Below, in pieces: positions 5,226 through 10,611 of a stretch of 10,611 nucleotides of DNA. Position numbers and translations under genes: made by a program. The stretch is from NCBI GenBank assembly GCA_040905285.1, contig JBBDRV010000048.1, positions 1 through 10,611 on the forward strand, written 5' to 3'. Position 1 is the first letter of the stretch; each line of letters opens with the position of its first letter. Origin of the DNA: JBBDRV01 sp040905285. GTDB lineage: Bacteria; Bacteroidota; Rhodothermia; Balneolales; Balneolaceae. Below the pieces are notes generated by a model that was given only the letters and a program-made list of their open reading frames with translations, had not been told where the DNA came from and did no database searches.

Positions 5226-7463
5226 TTAGCCCTTCATGGCCACCGGTATAACCGATTCATACAGCCCGGCAAGATCTGAAACTGTCTGACTGACTAAATC
5301 ATCTATTGCAAGCTCGTTGCCGCCGACCGTCCCCAACTTCTGAAAAGGCATTTTCTGTACTGCACACAGCGTTTCAAAAGCAGGTCCGTCTCCGGGACGC
5401 ACAGTCACTACAACACCCGACTGGGCTTCACTGTAAAGTACGTCATGCCGGGGCCCCTCAAGCTCACTGACCGAGATCACAGCTCCCATACCGGAAAATA
5501 TGGCCATTTCAGCAAGTGTAACTGCCAGTCCCCCGTCGGAAATATCATGAGCGGAATTGACATTCCTTTCCCGGATAGCTTTCAGCAGGGCCTTCTGAAA
5601 TTGCACTTCAAATTCAAGATCAAACTCCGGCGCATCCCCGGCAGTCATGCCGTGAATGGTTTCCAGATAGGCCGACCCCCCGAGGGAGGAGCGACGTGCG
5701 CCCATATAATAAATGATATCACCCTGTTTTTTAAAGCCGGGGGTCATGGTATGGTCGTTGATATTTTCTACAAGACCGAGCATACCGATCACCGGGGTGG
5801 GGAAGATGGCTCCTTGCGGGTTTTCATTGTAGAAGCTGACATTCCCGCCTGTCACCGGTGTTTTCAGGGCGAGGCACGCCTCCCCTATTCCGGCCAGGGC
5901 TTCCCTGAAGGTCCAGTAAACATCCGGTTTGTAAGGGTTGCCGAAATTAAGGCAATTGGTGATGGCCAATGGTTTTGCACCACTGCAGACGACATTGCGG
6001 GCGGCTTCGGCGACAGCAATTTGCCCCCCTTTCCTGGGGTTCAGATAAACATACCGCCCGTTGCCGTCGATTTTTACTGCGAGACCACGATTGGTTCCCT
6101 TGATCCGGATAACCCCGGAATCAGTCGCGCCGGGGGCATTCACCGTGTTTGTTCGCACAGTGGTATCGTACTGCTCATGCACCCAGCGTTTGGACGCGAT
6201 ATTGGGAGACAGCAGCAGCTTATTCAAAATCTCATTGTGGTTTTCGGGATGATTCAGTGAACTGAAATCAAATCCCCGTACCTCTGCAAGATAGGCCGGT
6301 TTTTCCGACTCTCGTATATATTGGGGCGCACCTCCGCCCAACACCAGTGAATCCGCCGGAATATCGCCTTTGACTTCAGCATCCTTCCAATAAGTAACTT
6401 TATCTCCCTCTACCACTTCCCCTATTATGACCGCATTCAAATCCCATTTTTCATATACATCTATAATTTCCTGCTCGCGTCCTTTTTCGGCCACTATGAG
6501 CATACGCTCCTGGCTTTCGCTCAGCAGAAGTTCATAGGCAGTCATTCCTTCTTCCCTGGCAGGCACTTTATCCAGGTCAACCTTCATCCCCTGTCCGCCT
6601 TTGGCTGTCATTTCAGAAGTGGAACAGGCTATTCCGGCCGCACCCATATCCTGCATGCCAACGACTGCACCGGTTTTCAGTGCCTCGAGACTTGCTTCCA
6701 AAAGTAATTTCTCTGTAAAAGGATCTCCAACCTGAACACTGGGCCGCCTGGATTCGCTCTCTTCACTGATTTCCTCAGAAGCAAACGTTGCCCCGTGAAT
6801 TCCATCCCGTCCTGTGCTTGCACCCACAATGATAACCGGATTTCCAATGCCTTTTGAAACAGCCGATGCCGTCTCGCCGGCTTTTACAATACCGACACTC
6901 ATTGCATTGACAAGCGGATTGCCCTCATATGCATCGTCAAAGTAGATTTCACCACCGACCACAGGCACGCCAAAGGAGTTGCCGTAATCTGATATGCCGC
7001 GAACCACACCGTCCAGAAGGTATCTTACCCTGGGATGCTCCAGCTTTCCGAAACGGAGGCTGTTGAGAGAGGCGACAGGACGGGCGCCCATTGTAAAAAT
7101 ATCCCTGTGGATACCGCCAACGCCGGTAGCGGCACCCTGGTACGGCTCTATAGCCGACGGGTGATTATGACTTTCCACCTTGAATGCACAGGCAAGGCCG
7201 TCACCGATATCTACCAGGCCGGCATTTTCTTCTCCGGCTGCCACCAGAAGCTGTTCTCCTTCACTGGGGAGTTTTTTTATCTCCAGAATGGAATTCTTGT
7301 AAGAGCAATGCTCACTCCACATGACTGAATAGACGCCCAGTTCAGTGAATGTGGGGGTGCGGCCGAGAAAGTCCCGGATCTTTTCATACTCCTCTTCACT
7401 GAGGCCATGGGATAGTGCAAGTTCAAGATTTACTTCCGGTTCCTGTACAGCAACTGAAGACAT
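5226..7463 (-). CDS. purL: Phosphoribosylformylglycinamidine synthase, small form (FGAM synthase subunit PurL)
   Basis: Catalyses the fourth step of de novo purine synthesis in the cytoplasm: formylglycinamide ribonucleotide plus ATP and ammonia gives FGAM. The 745-residue length matches the small PurL of Gram-positive and many other bacteria, which works with separate PurQ (glutaminase) and PurS; neither is in this window. Visible signatures are WSEHCSYKNS (49-58, active-site His52), VESHNHPSAIEPYQGAATGVGGIHRDI (about 96-122, nucleotide and Mg binding), GMQDMGAAGIACSTSEM (269-285) and the second-half counterpart SAHDISDGGLAVTLAEM (637-653), which shows the duplicated two-lobe fold. The start is ATG 7463-7461, with no Shine-Dalgarno sequence before it. 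The gene follows thrC by 130 bp and a terminator-like hairpin, so it may have its own promoter. Its stop is one base from the convergent peptidase stop. No disruption is seen. Confidence 0.97.
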   Translation of the reverse strand: MSSVAVQEPEVNLELALSHGLSEEEYEKIRDFLGRTPTFTELGVYSVMWSEHCSYKNSILEIKKLPSEGEQLLVAAGEENAGLVDIGDGLACAFKVESHNHPSAIEPYQGAATGVGGIHRDIFTMGARPVASLNSLRFGKLEHPRVRYLLDGVVRGISDYGNSFGVPVVGGEIYFDDAYEGNPLVNAMSVGIVKAGETASAVSKGIGNPVIIVGASTGRDGIHGATFASEEISEESESRRPSVQVGDPFTEKLLLEASLEALKTGAVVGMQDMGAAGIACSTSEMTAKGGQGMKVDLDKVPAREEGMTAYELLLSESQERMLIVAEKGREQEIIDVYEKWDLNAVIIGEVVEGDKVTYWKDAEVKGDIPADSLVLGGGAPQYIRESEKPAYLAEVRGFDFSSLNHPENHNEILNKLLLSPNIASKRWVHEQYDTTVRTNTVNAPGATDSGVIRIKGTNRGLAVKIDGNGRYVYLNPRKGGQIAVAEAARNVVCSGAKPLAITNCLNFGNPYKPDVYWTFREALAGIGEACLALKTPVTGGNVSFYNENPQGAIFPTPVIGMLGLVENINDHTMTPGFKKQGDIIYYMGARRSSLGGSAYLETIHGMTAGDAPEFDLEFEVQFQKALLKAIRERNVNSAHDISDGGLAVTLAEMAIFSGMGAVISVSELEGPRHDVLYSEAQSGVVVTVRPGDGPAFETLCAVQKMPFQKLGTVGGNELAIDDLVSQTVSDLAGLYESVIPVAMKG

Positions 7464-7555
7464 AATGATCGGTCTTTAACATTGAAAGAAACGGACAATT
7501 ACCCGTGAACAGCTGTATTACCAGCCGGAAATGCCGCCTCTGATAAACTTTCGAT

Positions 7556-7592
7556 TCTGAAAATACACAAAACGGGAGTTACGTTCCCATTT
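7556..7592 (-). terminator. Possible weak intrinsic terminator after thrC
   Basis: Directly after the thrC stop the minus-strand RNA reads AAAUGGGA, a seven-base loop (ACGUAAC), then UCCCGUUU. This makes an eight-pair stem with one U-G wobble (arms 7585-7592 and 7570-7577) followed by a U-rich but interrupted tail (UGUGUAUUUU). Position and shape fit a thr operon terminator; the short G/C core and broken U-run make it weak, so read-through into purL is possible. Confidence 0.4.
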
Positions 7593-7593
7593 G

Positions 7594-8931
7594 TCACCAC
7601 TTTTCTTTTACCAGAAAATTCCTGAATGAATTGTAGTCGTTCCCCATAGTTATGCTCCTTTTTTCGCCCTCCAGGCAGCTTTTCAACTGTTCGGGTATTT
7701 CTATTTTCCCACCGGTTTCCTGCTCGACAACGTCAGGGAACTTGGCGGGATGGGCGGTAGCCAGCACGACCGCGGGAGAGTCTGATCCCGCTCCTGACTC
7801 CTCCCGGTATTTGCGGGCTGTTAAAACGCCTACTGCCGTATGGGGATCAAGCACACGTCCTGTTTCCTCGTAAACCTTTTTTATGCAGGCCCGGGTCTGG
7901 TTGTCGTTGAAAGATGCACCCCAGATATGCTTGCGGATTTCTTCATGAGATCCGTCAAACAGGTGCAGTATCCGTTCAAAATTACTGGGATTGCCCACAT
8001 CCATTGCATTGGAGATCGTTGTCTCTGACAGCCTGGGTGTAAACGTACCGGTTTCAAGAAACCGGGGAACGACATCGTTCGAGTTGGTGGCTGCCAGAAA
8101 CCGCGATACCGGCATGCCCATTCTCATGGCAATCAGTCCGGCGGTGAGATTACCGAAATTCCCGCTCGGTACAGAAAAAACAGGATTAACCGCTTTGCCA
8201 AACTGTTTCTGAAGTCTCCCCAGCGCATGCATGTAGTAGAATGACTGGGGTAAAAGCCGTGCAATATTGATTGAATTGGCTGAGCTCATCCTGATCCGCC
8301 TGCCCAGTTCTCTGTCTGAAAATGCCTGTTTCACAAGTCTCTGGCAGTCGTCGAATGTCCCATCCACCTCAAGGGCGGTCACATTGCCCCCCAGCGTGGT
8401 CATCTGCTTTTCCTGAAGGCGGCTTACTTTTCCGGAAGGGTACAGCAAATGAACGTGTGTGCCTTTTACCCCGTAGAAACCGTTTGCGACCGCACTGCCG
8501 GTATCACCTGATGTGGCCACCAGGATCAACAGCTCTTTTTTGTCTCCTTCCGGTTCGAGACTCGCAAATGCACGGGCCATAAAACGTGCCCCGAAATCCT
8601 TAAATGCAAGCGTGGGGCCATGAAAAAGCTCCAGCAGGTACATGTTTTCATACAGCTGAACCACCGGCGCCCCGAAAGTGACAGAGTCCCTTACGACTCT
8701 GGAAATCACATCCTTTTCAGTATCGCGGTCAAAATAGGGCAGGCAGATTTCCCTCCCCGTTTCAGAAAGGGACATCTCCGGAAGCTGATCCCAGAACTGT
8801 CCGGGAAGCGGTGGGATTCTGTCCGGAATATATAGTCCGCCATCGGGGGCCAGACCCGTTTCCATTGCCTCGTAAAAGGAGCATGCCGGGGTTTCGCCCC
8901 GGGTGCTTATCATTTTAATACTGTCAGCCAT
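7594..8931 (-). CDS. thrC: Threonine synthase
   Basis: The last step of threonine synthesis: O-phosphohomoserine plus water gives threonine and phosphate, using pyridoxal phosphate in the cytoplasm. At 445 residues it has the length and N-terminal form of the E. coli-type enzyme. The N-terminal part has the family pattern SFYEAMETGLAPDGGLYIP (18-36). LELFHGPTLAFKDFGARFMA (100-119) carries Lys111, the expected PLP Schiff-base lysine. SGDTGSA (141-147) and SVPSGNFGNLTAG (253-265) are the phosphate-binding loops, SSANSINIARLLPQ (216-229) is highly conserved, and DPHTAVG (362-368) and ATAHPAKF (391-398) complete the active site. The start ATG 8931-8929 is fixed by a strong Shine-Dalgarno sequence. 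It lies 32 bp after thrB, so the two are almost surely co-transcribed. Confidence 0.97.
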   Translation of the reverse strand: MADSIKMISTRGETPACSFYEAMETGLAPDGGLYIPDRIPPLPGQFWDQLPEMSLSETGREICLPYFDRDTEKDVISRVVRDSVTFGAPVVQLYENMYLLELFHGPTLAFKDFGARFMARAFASLEPEGDKKELLILVATSGDTGSAVANGFYGVKGTHVHLLYPSGKVSRLQEKQMTTLGGNVTALEVDGTFDDCQRLVKQAFSDRELGRRIRMSSANSINIARLLPQSFYYMHALGRLQKQFGKAVNPVFSVPSGNFGNLTAGLIAMRMGMPVSRFLAATNSNDVVPRFLETGTFTPRLSETTISNAMDVGNPSNFERILHLFDGSHEEIRKHIWGASFNDNQTRACIKKVYEETGRVLDPHTAVGVLTARKYREESGAGSDSPAVVLATAHPAKFPDVVEQETGGKIEIPEQLKSCLEGEKRSITMGNDYNSFRNFLVKEKW

Positions 8932-8933
8932 TA

Positions 8934-8938
8934 CTCCT
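8934..8938 (-). promoter_or_regulatory. Ribosome binding site of thrC
   Basis: On the minus strand ACAGGAGTA stands directly before ATG 8931, with AGGAG two bases from the start codon. This is the clearest Shine-Dalgarno match in the window and confirms the thrC start; purL and the antiporter lack one. Confidence 0.65.
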
Positions 8939-8963
8939 GTGAAGATACGGTTTGAAATAAGAT

Positions 8964-9920
8964 TTAGGATTCTTCAACGATATAGGACCCTTTTTTATTA
9001 ATCCCCGACACGATCACGTCATAGTCAAGACCGAGATTGGCCAGCACCTCACCTGCGTCCGCTCCTACTTTGCCGGCGATCCCTTCAGTACTGCTCAAGG
9101 TGAATACGGAGGGGCCGGCCCCTGAGATACTGAATCCGAGAGCACCGCTTTCAAGTGCCGCACTTTTCATTTTTTCAAAACCGGGAATCAGAAAAGAGCG
9201 TGTGGGCTCTACGATTCCGTCCTGCATGGATCGGCCTATCAGGGCCGTGTCGTTTTTATAGAGGCCCGCCACAAGGGCGCCGACATTCCCCCACTGTGCA
9301 ACCGCTTTGGAAAGAGGCACTTCCTTGCGAAGGATCAGACGTGTATTTTTAGTAGCGATTTCAATCTTGGGATGGATGACGGTGCAGTACAGGTTTTCAG
9401 GATATTCAAGGGGAATTACATCCAGGGGATCGTTGCTTCGGACCAGAATAAATCCCCCCAGAAGGGCGGCCGCAACATTATCCGCATGCGGACTGCCGCT
9501 TGCGGCCAGTTCCCCCTGCACCACGAAAGGAAGCAGCTCTTCACGGGAAAAGGGTTCTTCCAGGAGATGATTAACCGCTACAGCTGCGGCAACGGAACTG
9601 GCTGCACTCGATCCCAGACCGCTGCCCAGGGGCATTTTTTTTATAATCCTTAAATGAATCCTTCCCCCCGGCATGTCAGACAGATTTTCCAGCAAACTCA
9701 TCACAGCCCGGCCCGCGGTATTGTTCATCGGTTCCACAGGCAGCTTGCCGTCATCCCCTCCGATGGAATCGATAACAATGCCTGTCCCCTCGCGCAGCTC
9801 CGCTATAACTATATCCCCCGGACCTTCAATCGCGAATCCGAGCACGTCAAACCCGCAACCTACATTGGCCACGGATGCGGGTGCAAAAGCAGTAACTTTT
9901 TTATGCATTTTCTGGTTCAT
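8964..9920 (-). CDS. thrB: Homoserine kinase (GHMP family)
   Basis: Phosphorylates homoserine with ATP to O-phosphohomoserine, the substrate of the next gene's product, in the cytoplasm. Its 318 residues are normal for the family. All three GHMP motifs are present: motif 1 APASVANVGCGFDVLGFAIE (13-32), motif 2, the glycine/serine-rich ATP loop PLGSGLGSSAASSVAAAVAV (97-116), and motif 3 GFSISGAGPSVFTLS (262-276). GSPHADNVAAALLGGF (142-157) is the conserved substrate and Mg region. The start at ATG 9920-9918 is supported by TTGGAG four bases upstream; a second Met at residue 5 is an alternative that would remove only four residues. It follows thrA by 115 bp, a wider gap than the 32 bp to thrC, so an extra internal promoter is possible, although I could not identify one. 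Confidence 0.96.
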   Translation of the reverse strand: MNQKMHKKVTAFAPASVANVGCGFDVLGFAIEGPGDIVIAELREGTGIVIDSIGGDDGKLPVEPMNNTAGRAVMSLLENLSDMPGGRIHLRIIKKMPLGSGLGSSAASSVAAAVAVNHLLEEPFSREELLPFVVQGELAASGSPHADNVAAALLGGFILVRSNDPLDVIPLEYPENLYCTVIHPKIEIATKNTRLILRKEVPLSKAVAQWGNVGALVAGLYKNDTALIGRSMQDGIVEPTRSFLIPGFEKMKSAALESGALGFSISGAGPSVFTLSSTEGIAGKVGADAGEVLANLGLDYDVIVSGINKKGSYIVEES

Positions 9921-9924
9921 ACAG

Positions 9925-9930
9925 CTCCAA
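9925..9930 (-). promoter_or_regulatory. Ribosome binding site of thrB
   Basis: The minus strand reads TTGGAGCTGT before ATG 9920, so GGAG stands four bases from the start codon. This supports the first Met of thrB over the Met at residue 5. Confidence 0.5.
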
Positions 9931-10035
9931 TATAGTCAATAGGATTCCTGACCGGATGATCCCCGACAGCCCTGTGTCACACCCTTTGCATCACATTTTT
10001 TCAGAAGCCCTGTTATTTGCCGCCAATTCCCCTGC

Positions 10036-10611
10036 CTAACCTGCATTGGTATAGGCCTTCGTATTCACAACCTTCAGGATATCAGCCACTATCCCCGCCG
10101 CCGTGACTTTTGCACCGGCTCCCGGACCTTTGACAACCATCGGGCTTTCCTCATAATGGTCCGTATAGAGGGCCACAATATTGTCACTTCCCTTCAATCC
10201 GTAAAATGGATGATCCCGGCCGATCTGTTCGAGTTTCACAACACCGTGTCCCTTTTCAAAACGGGCGATATAGCATAGTTTCTTTCCCTTCTCTTCCGCT
10301 TCGGAGCGCAACGTTTCAAACTGGCTGTCGTATGACTTCAGATCTTTGAAAAATGACTCTACGTCGCCCGCCTTTCTTGCACCTTCAGGGACCAGGTTCT
10401 GAATATCAATATCATCAAATTCCAGTTCAAAGCCTGCAACACGTGCAAGAATCAATAATTTCCGCCCCACATCGTGCCCGTTCAGATCTTCCCGGGGATC
10501 GGGTTCCGTGAATCCCTTTTCCCTCGCCTCCTCTACAATCCGGCTAAAGGATTTTTTCCCGTTGAAACTATTAAAAATATAGCTGAGAGTACCCGATAAC
10601 ACGCCTTCCAC
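10036..10611 (-). CDS. thrA: Homoserine dehydrogenase, C-terminal part, probably of bifunctional aspartokinase/homoserine dehydrogenase (5' end outside window)
   Basis: Reduces aspartate semialdehyde to homoserine with NAD(P)H, at the branch point to threonine and methionine. Only the last 191-192 residues are present. The visible part begins with (V)EGVLSGTLSYIFNSF, matching the EGVMSGTLSFIF region of E. coli ThrA, followed by GFTEPDPREDLNGHDVGRKL. In that motif the Asp of GHDVGRK and the Lys four residues later correspond to the catalytic Asp-Lys pair. The C-terminus (KGPGAGAKVTAAGIVADILK) is the usual end of the ThrA/MetL type. The close match to ThrA through LLILAR and the lack of a C-terminal ACT domain favour the bifunctional enzyme, whose kinase and ACT domains would lie beyond the window. 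The GTG at 10611 is an internal valine codon. The gene leads the thrA-thrB-thrC order. Confidence 0.93.
   Translation of the reverse strand: MEGVLSGTLSYIFNSFNGKKSFSRIVEEAREKGFTEPDPREDLNGHDVGRKLLILARVAGFELEFDDIDIQNLVPEGARKAGDVESFFKDLKSYDSQFETLRSEAEEKGKKLCYIARFEKGHGVVKLEQIGRDHPFYGLKGSDNIVALYTDHYEESPMVVKGPGAGAKVTAAGIVADILKVVNTKAYTNAG

Noticed and set aside
5445..6260. Long open frame of 271 codons on the plus strand, antisense to purL
   Set aside because: It lies wholly within the strongly supported purL gene, its translation has no family pattern, and such frames are common opposite well-biased genes.
10609..10611. GTG at the window edge as a start for a short homoserine dehydrogenase
   Set aside because: It aligns with an internal residue just before EGVxSGTLS in ThrA proteins; the NAD-binding domain must lie upstream, outside the window.

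Overview
The window reads as ordinary chromosomal DNA of a free-living bacterium with a roughly balanced base composition. My best guess is the Bacteroidota/Balneolota side of the FCB group. The reasons are the architecture of the secreted M28 peptidase, with its WREGD...GRELYG C-terminal tail, the antiporter that carries Usp and EIIA-like tails, and the patchy use of Shine-Dalgarno sequences. This placement is inferred from style and no marker gene proves it. I see no phage, transposon, CRISPR array, tRNA or rRNA.

Left part (1-3330, minus strand): a membrane-transport block. In transcription order it holds an intact 826-residue CPA2-type cation:proton antiporter with a long cytoplasmic tail (806-3286), a decayed fragment of a second and different CPA2 antiporter (about 383-560), and the start of an APC-superfamily amino-acid permease that runs off the window (1-355). 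The antiporter tail combines a Usp-like domain with an intact ATP-binding signature, a second Usp-like segment, and a C-terminal fold resembling PTS EIIA/PtsN whose usual phospho-histidine position holds glutamate. Its start codon lies at the edge of a 3 x 16-bp tandem repeat that also creates two tiny upstream reading frames.

Middle (3287-5224): a divergent intergenic region of about 430 bp with several small repeats, then a plus-strand gene for a secreted M28 zinc aminopeptidase with all expected metal ligands. Its stop codon is one base from the stop codon of purL, which is read from the other side.

Right part (5226-10611, minus strand): biosynthesis. The end of homoserine dehydrogenase (thrA type), homoserine kinase (thrB) and threonine synthase (thrC) are in pathway order, converting aspartate semialdehyde through homoserine and phosphohomoserine to threonine. 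After a weak terminator-like hairpin comes purL, the small stand-alone form of FGAM synthase, which needs PurQ and PurS encoded elsewhere.

The core metabolic genes are conventional. The parts that deserve a second look are the antiporter tail, the repeat at its start and the antiporter relic. I did not find evidence for a wholly new system.
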